A stretch of 12,790 bases of DNA from Bacillota bacterium. GTDB taxonomy: Bacteria > Bacillota > Clostridia > Oscillospirales > Oscillospiraceae. The stretch lies in NCBI GenBank assembly GCA_017861415.1, contig JAGFXS010000033.1:1-12790 (forward strand), written 5' to 3'. Position 1 is the first letter of the stretch. Each line of letters opens with the position of its first letter. This document shows positions 1-7,026 of the stretch, one piece after another. Position numbers and translations under genes: made by a program. The notes under the pieces were generated by a model, which had not been told where the DNA came from, did not search any database, and worked only from the letters and a program-made list of their open reading frames with translations.

Positions 1-1
1 T

Positions 2-190
2 GAGCTTCGTCATAGCTGTGCAAGCTTCTTGATTAACTGCGGCTTTACGCTTAAGGATGTTCAAGATTGGCTAGGTCATGCAGACATAAAAATGACTGCT
101 AACATATACGGGCATCTTGATGTTGCGAGAAAACAGAGTATGGCTGACAAACTTGCAAACAGTTTTTCGAGTACGGATGAAAAGTGTTAG
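2..190 (+). CDS. Tyrosine recombinase (phage/ICE integrase), C-terminal fragment
   Basis: Only the last 62 residues are inside the window; the gene begins to the left. The fragment opens with ELRHS, the arginine box II of tyrosine recombinases (Arg at local residue 3). LGH (local 24-26) follows, then NIYGH with the candidate nucleophilic Tyr at local residue 36. Spacing and order match the C-terminal catalytic domain of phage and integrative-element integrases, which cut and rejoin DNA at attachment sites through a 3'-phosphotyrosine link. The stop is TAG at 188-190. The gene reads toward a tRNA-Ala gene 81 bases away, the usual geometry for an integrase acting at a tRNA 3' end. Its codons look more AT-rich than those of the genes further right, which fits horizontal origin. 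Family assignment is firm; the element type (prophage or ICE) cannot be told. Confidence 0.88.
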   Translation, partial: ELRHSCASFLINCGFTLKDVQDWLGHADIKMTANIYGHLDVARKQSMADKLANSFSSTDEKC

Positions 191-202
191 AAAAAGTGTT
201 AG
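180..202. repeat. Tandem 11-bp direct repeat at the integrase stop codon
   Basis: The 11-mer aaaagtgttag occurs at 180-190 and again at 192-202, separated by one A. The first copy contains the integrase stop codon. Its position between the integrase and the tRNA could make it an arm-type integrase site, but it may be a chance duplication. Confidence 0.5.
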
Positions 203-233
203 AATTAGGCTTGGGTAGAACTAAAATATAAAA

Positions 234-271
234 AAGAAAATCCTGTAACCATTGAGATTACAGGATTTTCT

Positions 272-272
<1 letters not shown>
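234..272 (-). terminator. Rho-independent terminator of tRNA-Ala
   Basis: A perfect 15-bp inverted repeat has arms at 234-248 and 258-272 and a 9-nt loop. Read on the minus strand it follows the tRNA directly and is followed by a T-rich run (complement of 219-235). The outermost base pair overlaps the last base of the tRNA CCA end. It could also slow plus-strand transcripts coming from the integrase. Confidence 0.8.
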
Positions 273-347
<75 letters not shown>

Positions 348-382
348 ATTTGGTGTGTTCCTCACAAACAGGAACGAATGTT

Positions 383-411
383 ATTCTACCAGTCGGGGTG
401 ACTTTTGTCAA
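383..411 (-). promoter_or_regulatory. Sigma-A promoter of tRNA-Ala
   Basis: On the minus strand, TTGACA (406-411) and TAGAAT (383-388) are separated by exactly 17 bp. The expected start is near 375, about 28 bases before the mature tRNA 5' end. A small hairpin (gttcct/aggaac, 357-375) lies in the leader. Confidence 0.8.
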
Positions 412-472
412 TATGAAGAACGCAAAAAACGGCAAAAATTTTTGGAGGCAATGCGGGGCAGACTAAATCATA

Positions 473-628
473 TCACATGCCCACTGAGTCGATGAAGTGC
501 TCCATATTACGCTTAGCCTTGTTGACGGAGCGCTTGACTTGCTTTTCCTCGGCCTTCAGCTTTATGCCAACTAGGGCGCCGGCAACCATGCCGAGGCCAA
601 CACCTTGCCAAAAATGAGATCTTGTCAT
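473..628 (-). CDS. YtxH-like small membrane protein, 51 aa
   Basis: A short gene encodes 51 residues, starting MTRSHFWQGVGLGMVAGALV. Residues 7-24 form one hydrophobic, glycine-spaced segment (GVGLGMVAGALVG) typical of YtxH-domain peptides and glycine-zipper helices. Residues 25-45 are rich in Lys, Glu, Arg and Asn and look like a charged amphipathic helix. YtxH proteins of Firmicutes are usually longer and are linked to general stress; their molecular function is unknown. The start is supported by AAGGAG about 12 bases upstream on the minus strand and by a possible promoter at 661-689. No clear terminator follows before the tRNA promoter. It is called from the typical glycine-rich N-terminus plus gene signals, so the family name is probable rather than certain. 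Confidence 0.68.
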   Translation of the reverse strand: MTRSHFWQGVGLGMVAGALVGIKLKAEEKQVKRSVNKAKRNMEHFIDSVGM

Positions 629-660
629 TGCTTTGAAAGGCTCCTTTCCTGTTGCTATAC

Positions 661-689
661 ACCATAAAGATGCGTTCTTAGTGTGTCCA
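661..689 (-). promoter_or_regulatory. Possible promoter of the YtxH-like gene
   Basis: On the minus strand, TGGACA (684-689) and TATGGT (661-666) are separated by 17 bp. Both hexamers deviate from consensus, so this is a tentative call supported mainly by position. Confidence 0.4.
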
Positions 690-706
690 TATTTACAGAA
701 AATCCA

Positions 707-735
707 TTGCTAAAAAATGTGAGGTTCGCTATAAT
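707..735 (+). promoter_or_regulatory. Sigma-A promoter of the phosphatase-GNAT/ygiQ/trmB operon
   Basis: TTGCTA (707-712) and a consensus TATAAT (730-735) are separated by 17 bp. The start is expected near 742, leaving a leader of about 40 bases. An AAGGAA Shine-Dalgarno site lies just before the ATG at 782. Confidence 0.78.
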
Positions 736-781
736 AAAACATACTGTATTTACGTGATACCAATAGTAAGGAACGTGTAAC

Positions 782-1936
782 ATGACAAAACTATACTTGA
801 TCCGCCATGCCGAGGCGGAAGGAAATTTATACCGAAGAATTCACGGTCAGTATAACAGCCTTGTGACAGACAACGGTTATCGGCAAATTGATGCTCTGGG
901 GGAGCGGTTTTCCTCCATCCCGTTAGATGCCGTTTACTCCAGCGATCTCTTCCGTTCGGTCACCACGGCGAAAGCGATCTCCGATCCCAAAAGTTTGCCT
1001 CTTATCACTCAACCCGAATTGCGGGAGATCCACATGGGTGTATGGGAAGACAAAACCTGGGGCGAGATGGATCTGAAGAACAGCGCCTCTATGCAGCTTT
1101 TTGTGTCGTCTTCTCCCCAATGGCGAGTGGCGGGAGGGGAGACCTTTGCGCAGCTTCGCAGGCGGGCCTCCACAGCTTTTTTACAGATCGCTAAGCATCA
1201 CCCTGACCAGTCCGTTGCCATTGTGACCCACGGTACGGCGATCCGCTATGCAAGAGCGGCATTTCAAGGGCTGCCCTTAGAGGAAAGCCGCACCCTTGGC
1301 CACAGTGACAATACAGCAGTAACAATGTTGGAAATTAGCGGAGACAAGATAACCGATGTATTCAGTGATGATAATTCCCACTTAAACCCCGAAATATCCA
1401 CCTTGGCCCAGCAGGGGTGGTGGAAACAGGCCACCGGGACATCTCCCGATGAGAACCTCTGGTATGAACCGCTGGATTTGAGTAAAATGCCTCATCGAGG
1501 ACTCTATTATGCCAGCCGCAGAGAGGCGTGGATGGATCTCGGCCGTGATATGAGTTGGTTTGAGCGTCAAAACTATATGGAAAAGGCCGAAGCCTGTTCG
1601 CAGAAAAGTCCTGAATACTTGATGACCGTCCTCCGCAGGAATACAATAGTAGGATTGCTCCAATTGGATCCGGAGGTGGGGAAGGAAGAGGGCGTAGGTT
1701 ACATTTCCTTCTTTTATATGCTGCCGGAACACAGGGGAAATGGTCTGGGCGTCCAGCTCATGGGACAGGCCATTAGTACCTATCGCCCAATGGGACGGAC
1801 AACCCTGCGCTTAGCCTGCGGCGAGGACAACGTCAGTGCCCTGAAGTTCTATGAGCGCTATGGGTTCCGGAAGATCGGGGAGCGGCAGGAGCCATTTGGC
1901 ACCATCAATATTTTGGAGAAATATATCGGATACTGA
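782..1936 (+). CDS. Histidine phosphatase (phosphoglycerate mutase-like) fused to a GNAT acetyltransferase
   Basis: This 384-residue protein has two domains. Residues 1-205 are a histidine phosphatase: LIRHAEAEGN puts the RH signature at R8-H9, with further catalytic candidates at R58 (SSDLFRS), E82 (ELREIHMG) and H150 (VTHGTAIRY). Such enzymes move or remove phosphate through a phospho-histidine; substrates range from phosphoglycerate to cobalamin precursors and phosphosugars, and the substrate here is unknown. Residues 230-384 are a GNAT N-acetyltransferase: RGNGLG at 318-323 is the acetyl-CoA pyrophosphate loop, followed by NVSALKFYERYGF at 350-362. The GNAT substrate is also unknown. It is the first gene of an operon, 29 bases before the ygiQ-like gene. 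Domain calls are strong; the joint role is inference. Both halves keep their key residues, so neither looks degenerate. Confidence 0.88.
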   Translation: MTKLYLIRHAEAEGNLYRRIHGQYNSLVTDNGYRQIDALGERFSSIPLDAVYSSDLFRSVTTAKAISDPKSLPLITQPELREIHMGVWEDKTWGEMDLKNSASMQLFVSSSPQWRVAGGETFAQLRRRASTAFLQIAKHHPDQSVAIVTHGTAIRYARAAFQGLPLEESRTLGHSDNTAVTMLEISGDKITDVFSDDNSHLNPEISTLAQQGWWKQATGTSPDENLWYEPLDLSKMPHRGLYYASRREAWMDLGRDMSWFERQNYMEKAEACSQKSPEYLMTVLRRNTIVGLLQLDPEVGKEEGVGYISFFYMLPEHRGNGLGVQLMGQAISTYRPMGRTTLRLACGEDNVSALKFYERYGFRKIGERQEPFGTINILEKYIGY

Positions 1937-1949
1937 CGGAGAGCGTCAG
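1933..1949 (+). other. Small hairpin across a stop codon
   Basis: A 6-bp perfect inverted repeat (CTGACG/CGTCAG, 5-nt loop) spans the stop codon of the upstream gene and ends shortly before the AGGAGG (1956-1961) of the next. It has no T-run, so it is not a terminator; it could mark an RNA processing site or be accidental. Confidence 0.4.
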
Positions 1950-1965
1950 ACCACCAGGAGGATCT

Positions 1966-3825
1966 ATGCAGACAAATTTTTTGCCCATATCCAAGGAGGA
2001 CATGAAGGCTAGGGACTGGCACTACCGTGTAGCGATTCTGCCTCAACCGGACTGGAAAAGGCCCGAGGCATTTGCCGAGATGGGCAGGCCCCGCTATGGC
2101 GTTTTTGTGGCGGGCGGAAATATTGACTCCATGGTGGCTCACTACACTGCGGCCAAAAAGCGCCGCCATGACGACGCATATTCCCCCGGTGGTCAGTGGG
2201 GCCTGCGCCCCGACAGGGCCACCATTGTTTATGCCAATCGAATCCGAGAGGTTTTCGGGGATATCCCCCTTATCATCGGAGGACTTGAGGCATCTCTGCG
2301 CCGCTTTGCCCACTACGACTACTGGGATGACAAGGTGCGCCGGGCCATCTTGTTTGACGCACAGGCGGACCTTCTAGTGTACGGGATGGGGGAGCGGGCC
2401 ACCCGGGAGATCGCCGCAAAGCTGGCTGCCAAGGTCCCCGTAAAGGAGATTCGTGCCGTGCGAGGGACTGCCTTTTCCGCCAAATCCGAGGCGGACTGCG
2501 CCTTTCCCTTCGTTCGCTGTGATTCTTTTGAGAACGTGGGCATGGATAAACGTGCCTATGCCGAAGCCAACAGGATTCAGTACGATGAGCATGACCCTAT
2601 TCGGGGAAAGGCAATCTTACAGCCCCACGGAGAGGCGATTCTGGTGGTCAACCCGCCGGCCATGCCTCTGAACACTCAGGAGTTGGATCAAGTAGCCGAG
2701 CTGCCCTATATGAGGGCTGTCCACCCCAGCTATGAGCCTCTGGGCGGGGTCCCGGCTATTGAAGAAGTGCTTTTCTCCGTTACCCACAACCGGGGCTGCT
2801 TCGGGGCCTGCAAATTCTGCTCCCTGGCCTTTCACCAGGGACGAATGGTTAGCTCCCGCAGCCATGAAAGCCTGATCCGGGAGGTGACCACCCTTACCCA
2901 GCACCCGGAATTTAAGGGCTATATCCACGATGTGGGCGGGCCAACGGCGAATTTTCGCCGCCCCTCCTGCCAGAAGCAGCTAAAGGTGGGGCTTTGCAAG
3001 CACAGGGACTGTCTGTCGCCCACTCCTTGCACCCAGCTAGATGCCGATCATGGAGATTACCTGCAGCTTCTCCGGAAGCTCAGGGCCATTCCCGGGGTGA
3101 AGAAGATCTTCATCCGCTCGGGCATTCGCTTTGACTATATGATGCAAGACAAAAATGGTGAATTTTTCTCCGAACTGGTAAAGCATCACATCAGTGGACA
3201 GCTGAAGGTTGCTCCGGAGCATTGTGTGGATCATGTACTGGATTCCATGGGAAAGCCCCACATTGAATCATACGAGCGGTTCCGAGAGCGTTATCAGCGG
3301 ATGAATCAGAAATACGGCAAGGAGCAGTATTTGGTGCCGTATCTGATGTCTTCCCATCCCGGCTGTCGGCTGACGGATGCTGTCTCGCTGGCGGAGTGGC
3401 TTCATAAGACCGGACGTCAGCCGGAGCAGGTGCAAGATTTTTATCCTACTCCGGGTACCTTGTCTACCTGCATGTATTATACGGGGCTGGATCCAAGAAC
3501 CATGAAGCCGGTGCATGTGCCTAAGACCAGCGAGGAAAAGGCCATGCAGCGCGCCCTGCTCCAGTGGAAACGACCGGAGAAGCGGCCGTTGGTGCTGAAA
3601 GCCCTTCGAGAAGCAGGGAGAGAGGACCTCATAGGCTTTGACAGCCGCTGTCTGATTCGCCCCAACCGTCCGCAGGGACAGGAGAGGGCCGGGCGGCCTG
3701 CCAGTGCCAGCCCTGTAAGGCAGGAAAAGCCCCGACAGGAAGCTAAGGCAGGAAAGGGGAAGGGCAACGAGGCGGGCACCAGGAAAAAGCGGCCCGGCAC
3801 CCCTAAAAGCCGCCAAGGCCGGTAG
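1966..3825 (+). CDS. YgiQ family radical SAM protein
   Basis: This 619-residue cytoplasmic protein matches the YgiQ family of radical SAM enzymes in length and order. The N-terminal third carries conserved stretches such as YGVFVAGGNIDSMVAHYTA (44-62) and GGLEASLRRFAHYDYW (105-120). The 4Fe-4S/SAM-binding motif CxxxCxxC is C278, C282, C285 in RGCFGACKFC. A second cysteine set (C335, C344, C349, C355) follows the conserved GGPTANF, as is typical for this family, and may hold another metal site. VAPEH (415-419) and YPTPGTLSTCMYYTG are also family marks. The reaction is not known for the family. The last 50 or so residues are a Lys/Arg/Pro/Ala-rich disordered tail that may bind nucleic acid. The start is supported by AGGAGG 4 bases upstream. 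It sits between the phosphatase-GNAT gene and trmB with short gaps, so it is co-transcribed. Confidence 0.93.
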   Translation: MQTNFLPISKEDMKARDWHYRVAILPQPDWKRPEAFAEMGRPRYGVFVAGGNIDSMVAHYTAAKKRRHDDAYSPGGQWGLRPDRATIVYANRIREVFGDIPLIIGGLEASLRRFAHYDYWDDKVRRAILFDAQADLLVYGMGERATREIAAKLAAKVPVKEIRAVRGTAFSAKSEADCAFPFVRCDSFENVGMDKRAYAEANRIQYDEHDPIRGKAILQPHGEAILVVNPPAMPLNTQELDQVAELPYMRAVHPSYEPLGGVPAIEEVLFSVTHNRGCFGACKFCSLAFHQGRMVSSRSHESLIREVTTLTQHPEFKGYIHDVGGPTANFRRPSCQKQLKVGLCKHRDCLSPTPCTQLDADHGDYLQLLRKLRAIPGVKKIFIRSGIRFDYMMQDKNGEFFSELVKHHISGQLKVAPEHCVDHVLDSMGKPHIESYERFRERYQRMNQKYGKEQYLVPYLMSSHPGCRLTDAVSLAEWLHKTGRQPEQVQDFYPTPGTLSTCMYYTGLDPRTMKPVHVPKTSEEKAMQRALLQWKRPEKRPLVLKALREAGREDLIGFDSRCLIRPNRPQGQERAGRPASASPVRQEKPRQEAKAGKGKGNEAGTRKKRPGTPKSRQGR

Positions 3826-3857
3826 ACATGCTATCATGAGAAAGAGGAGCGTTCCAG

Positions 3858-4556
3858 ATGCGAATGCGGAAGAAGAAAAATTTAGAGCCACGCATGGAGC
3901 GCTGTGCCGCCTGCTGGGTTAAAGAGCCGGAGACTATGAGAGGCCGGTGGCGGGATCGAATGCCTAGCGCCCGTGCTATCTGGCTGGAGCTGGGCTGCGG
4001 CAAAGGGCGGTTTACCTGCGAAACGGCGGCACAGAACCCGGATGTGCTCGTTGTGGCTATCGAGCGGGTGCCGGACGCCATGGTTATCGCCATGGAGCGG
4101 GGCATAGGTGATGAGCTTACCAATGTATTATTCATTGACGGTGACGCTGCCCGGTTAGATCTTTATTTTGCGCCCGATGAAATTGATCGAATCTACATCA
4201 ACTTCTGTGATCCTTGGCCGGGGCAGCACCATGCCCGCCGTAGGCTAACTCATGAGGTTTTTTTGAAAAGCTACCGAAAGGTGTTAAGGGATGGTGGGGA
4301 CCTGCACTTTAAGACGGACAACGCGGATTTGTTTACCTTCGCTCTTTTCCAGTTTCCAAAGGTGGGCTATACCCTTCATGAAGTGACCCGGAATCTTCAC
4401 GAGCAGGGGATCTGCGGGGTGATGACGGACTATGAGGAGAAGTTTCACAGTCAGGGGATACCCATTAACCGATGTGTGGGGATAAAGGATATGCAGCCTC
4501 ATCATATAGATGGTGAGGAAGGCCAGCAAGAAGAAGGGCCAGAAACCGGCGAATAA
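3858..4556 (+). CDS. trmB: tRNA (guanine46-N7)-methyltransferase TrmB
   Basis: This 232-residue enzyme uses S-adenosylmethionine to methylate N7 of G46 in the variable loop of tRNAs. The N-terminus MRMRKKKN is the usual basic start. The SAM-binding motif LELGCGKG is at 43-50, followed by the acidic AIER (67-70) and IDGDA (93-97). The family signature NFCDPWP is at 115-121, followed by HARRRLT. HFKTDN (150-155) and TDYEEKF (190-196) complete the active-site and tRNA-contact motifs. The last 20 residues are an acidic, Glu/Gln-rich tail beyond the usual domain end. The start is preceded by GAGGAG. The gene is the third in its operon, 32 bases after the YgiQ-like gene, and is followed at once by a terminator. 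Two RNA- or SAM-related genes together suggest an RNA-modification operon, though YgiQ's role is unproven. Confidence 0.95.
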   Translation: MRMRKKKNLEPRMERCAACWVKEPETMRGRWRDRMPSARAIWLELGCGKGRFTCETAAQNPDVLVVAIERVPDAMVIAMERGIGDELTNVLFIDGDAARLDLYFAPDEIDRIYINFCDPWPGQHHARRRLTHEVFLKSYRKVLRDGGDLHFKTDNADLFTFALFQFPKVGYTLHEVTRNLHEQGICGVMTDYEEKFHSQGIPINRCVGIKDMQPHHIDGEEGQQEEGPETGE

Positions 4557-4561
4557 AAACA

Positions 4562-4600
4562 GCCGACCCGTCCATTTAGACGGGTCGGCCTTGTTTATGT
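4562..4600 (+). terminator. Bidirectional terminator between trmB and the TPM gene
   Basis: An 11-bp perfect stem (gccgacccgtc/gacgggtcggc, 4562-4572 and 4579-4589) with a 6-nt loop is followed by cttgttt on the plus strand. On the minus strand it is followed by tgttttta. It can end transcripts from both convergent operons. Confidence 0.88.
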
Positions 4601-4662
4601 TCAGCACTCAGCTAAATAGTTAATTTCATGCGGTGATGGATAGGATTTAATCATTTGACAGG

Positions 4663-5763
4663 TCAGCGCCTTCCACCAAAGCCACCGCCCCGAGATCCAC
4701 CGAAGGAGCCACCGCCGCCGCGGAAACCACCAAAGCCACCACCACGGGAGCCACCGAAACCGCTCCCGCCGAAACCGCCGCCCCGAGAACCGCCAAAGCC
4801 GCTTCCGCCGAAGCCGCCGCCCCGAGAACCGCCAAAACCGCCGAAGCCGCCTGAACCGCTGCCGCCCCGAGGGGGAGGGCCGCCAAAACCACCGAAGCCG
4901 CCGAAGCCGCCGGGACCACGGGGACCGCTGCCAGGGGGAGGCGGGGGCGGACGATGGCTCCGCTGATGATACCAGCGAGTGCCGGGGGCATGCCAGAACA
5001 GAATGGGGCGGAATATAACCGGAGGAATCGGCATCCCGCCATAGCGGGTGTAATAGCGGGTGTAACGAATGTTGTCGACCATGGAAAGAATGGCGAAGAG
5101 GACAATCAGCATCACCACCACAGAGGTCAGGGACAGAGCCCCTGCCACCTGTGTAACCACCTGGCCGGACTGGTTCGTATGGCTGTTCTCTCCGGGGGAG
5201 CCGTAGGACTGAGCATAGTCCTTATGGAGCTGCTCAAACAGCGCGAGCACACCGCCGTTATAATCTCCCGAAGGGACGTAAGAGGCCAGAGAGCTGTCAA
5301 TCAATCGATTAATGTCTTGGCTGGTCCAGGAGGGGAAAAATTGATCTCCCGCAATGAGGTAAGGCAGCTGCTCCTCTGCGGCAATGAGCAGCAAAGCGTC
5401 CCCGGCGGCAAGCTCCATTGAGAGGGCCTGCTGCTTGGCCACCTCGGCGATATCACTCCCCGCAAGGGAAGGAACGGTAACCACGGCCACGATGCTCTTA
5501 TAGGCGTCATCCCAGTTGGCGTTGTAGAGGGAGATCTGCTGTCGGGTGGACGCGGAGAGGAGACCGGCGCGGTCTATGGTGTACTGATCGTAGGCACCTG
5601 CGTCTAGAGAGGCGTTCAGACTGATACTGCCGCTCTGCCCCTCCGGTACGGCGGGTGTTCCGGGCAGGGATTCACGGTATTTAACCTGACCCAAAACAAT
5701 GGAAACGCCGATGAGGAAAATGGCGAGTAGTATGGCGACGGGATATTTGTTTAAAACTTTCAT
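4663..5763 (-). CDS. TPM-domain membrane protein with Gly/Arg/Phe-rich repeat tail
   Basis: This 366-residue protein begins with a short basic stretch and a hydrophobic segment (about 8-25), a signal anchor. Residues about 60-182 form a TPM domain (YTIDRAGLLS, VAVVTVPSLAG, GDALLLIA), a fold found in plant thylakoid TLP18.3 and bacterial YgcG-like proteins; some members show phosphatase activity, but the bacterial role is unclear. A second membrane segment is at about 203-228. After a Tyr/Arg/Trp-rich stretch and a poly-Pro run (272-277), residues 278-366 are almost only Gly, Arg, Phe and Ser in repeats such as SRGGGFGGSGFGG. Bacterial TPM proteins often end in a Gly-rich tail, but this one is long and rich in RGG and FGG. 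Predicted topology puts the TPM domain outside and the tail inside. The start is backed by AAGGAG. It is the last gene of the xpaC-telA operon. Confidence 0.82.
   Translation of the reverse strand: MKVLNKYPVAILLAIFLIGVSIVLGQVKYRESLPGTPAVPEGQSGSISLNASLDAGAYDQYTIDRAGLLSASTRQQISLYNANWDDAYKSIVAVVTVPSLAGSDIAEVAKQQALSMELAAGDALLLIAAEEQLPYLIAGDQFFPSWTSQDINRLIDSSLASYVPSGDYNGGVLALFEQLHKDYAQSYGSPGENSHTNQSGQVVTQVAGALSLTSVVVMLIVLFAILSMVDNIRYTRYYTRYGGMPIPPVIFRPILFWHAPGTRWYHQRSHRPPPPPPGSGPRGPGGFGGFGGFGGPPPRGGSGSGGFGGFGGSRGGGFGGSGFGGSRGGGFGGSGFGGSRGGGFGGFRGGGGSFGGSRGGGFGGRR
4735..4830 (-). repeat. 39-bp tandem repeats coding the RGG/FGG tail
   Basis: Inside the TPM gene, the 13-residue unit SRGGGFGGSGFGG is repeated back to back (residues 313-325 and 326-338) and then partly (from 339), matching a 39-bp DNA period. 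Looser copies of GGFGGF and SRGGGFGG lie on either side. The high similarity at DNA level suggests recent duplication or slippage. Confidence 0.8.
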
Positions 5764-5806
5764 AGCGGCTCCTTACCCAAATGATAACTTTCGGAAGATG
5801 TACCGA

Positions 5807-6979
5807 TCAGCTCCGCAGCTCCAAAAGCTTTTTCTTTAGCTCGCCCTCAATGCGACCCAGCTCCTGCTCGGCTTCCTTCCGCTTTTGTGCGCCCTGATTC
5901 TGAATCTGCATCACTTCGTCCAAAGTTTCGATTAGGTGACGGTTGGTTTGCTGGAGGGTGTCAATGTCCACCACAGAGCGTTCGGCCTCCTTAGCGGTCT
6001 CGATGGTGCCCATCTTGAGGGCTTCCGCGTTTTTCTTCAGCAGCTCGTTGGTCATGTTGGTGACAGCGCTCTGAGCAGCCGTGGCCTGACGGGAGTGCTC
6101 CATGCCAAGGGCTAGCACCATTTGGCTCTTCCAGAGGGGAATTGTATTCACCAAGCTAGACTGAATTTTCTCGATCATTAGGGAGTCGTTATTCTGGATC
6201 AGACGAGTCTGGGGACCCATCTGGATGGAGATCATCCTAGTGAGCTCCAGATCGTGGATTTTCTTCTCAAAGCGGTTACACAGGTTTGCCAAGTCGTTGT
6301 AGGCCTGGGCATCCTCCTGGGCACCGGTGGTGGCTGCCTTCTGCCGCAGTGCTTCCAGATCGCTGGCCCGCACGGCATCTAAACGGAGCTTGCCTGCCAG
6401 AATATACATGGTGAGCTCTTTATAATACTTGGTGTTTAAATCATACATCTGATCCAGCATGGCCACATCCTTCATTAGGACAATCTGATGCTGCTCTAAC
6501 ACCTCAATAATCTTATCTACATTGGTCTCGGCCTTGGCGTAGGCGGCTTTCATGGCGGCCAGCTCATTCTTCTTTTTCTGGAAGAAGCCGAAAAGCCCCT
6601 TTTTCTCTTCCTGATCAAAGGTTTGCAGTTCTGTAACCAAACTGGCCAGCGCTTCGCCTACCTGCCCTAAATCCTTGGTTCGCACGTTGCCTAGAGATTT
6701 CTCGGAAAACTCTGCCACATTTTTCTGGGCGGCGGCGCCGTACTGTAGGATGACATTGGCATCCTTAATGTCAATTTTTTCGGCAAAGTCCCGAACCGCT
6801 TTGCGCTCTGCCTCGGACAGAAAGCTCTCATCAAGGCCCGTCTGAGCCTCCTGCTGGTTTGGGGCGGTGGGCGCCTGGGGTGCTGAAGGAGTCAGGGTAA
6901 GAGCAGCGGCAGCCTCGGCTGCGGCCGGGGTGGAAATGTCAGGAGCTAAGGTAAGTTCGGGGATGAAATCTTCAGGCAT
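5807..6979 (-). CDS. telA: TelA family protein (toxic anion resistance)
   Basis: This 390-residue protein belongs to the TelA family (tellurite resistance, YceH/YaaN-like), whose members are linked to tolerance of toxic anions and some antimicrobials by an unknown mechanism. Residues 1-45 are an Ala/Pro/Thr-rich disordered leader (AAAEAAAALT, APQAPTAP). The rest is almost all helical and charged, as usual for TelA. Conserved stretches include KKGLFGFFQKKK (126-137), RMISIQMGPQTRLIQNN (248-264) and PLWKSQM (281-287), with a coiled-coil Lys/Glu-rich end. A longer reading frame opens at a TTG at 7009, but ATG at 6979 is preferred because AAAGGACGG lies just before it and none precedes the TTG. 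It lies 47 bases after xpaC and 43 before the TPM gene, so the three are one transcript. No signal peptide is seen; it is likely cytoplasmic or membrane-associated. Confidence 0.9.
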   Translation of the reverse strand: MPEDFIPELTLAPDISTPAAAEAAAALTLTPSAPQAPTAPNQQEAQTGLDESFLSEAERKAVRDFAEKIDIKDANVILQYGAAAQKNVAEFSEKSLGNVRTKDLGQVGEALASLVTELQTFDQEEKKGLFGFFQKKKNELAAMKAAYAKAETNVDKIIEVLEQHQIVLMKDVAMLDQMYDLNTKYYKELTMYILAGKLRLDAVRASDLEALRQKAATTGAQEDAQAYNDLANLCNRFEKKIHDLELTRMISIQMGPQTRLIQNNDSLMIEKIQSSLVNTIPLWKSQMVLALGMEHSRQATAAQSAVTNMTNELLKKNAEALKMGTIETAKEAERSVVDIDTLQQTNRHLIETLDEVMQIQNQGAQKRKEAEQELGRIEGELKKKLLELRS

Positions 6980-7026
6980 AAAGACCGTCCTTTCTTTCGG
7001 AACATCCAAAGAGTCTCTCTATTGAA

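Noticed and set aside
3268..3891. 207-codon minus-strand frame
   Set aside because: It lies opposite the well-supported YgiQ gene and has no recognisable domain.
4655..4966. Plus-strand Pro/Lys-rich frame opposite the TPM gene
   Set aside because: It is the mirror of the Gly-rich repeats; the other strand has the TPM domain, membrane helices and a ribosome site.
6980..7009. TTG start for TelA
   Set aside because: No ribosome site precedes it, while AAAGGACGG precedes ATG 6979.
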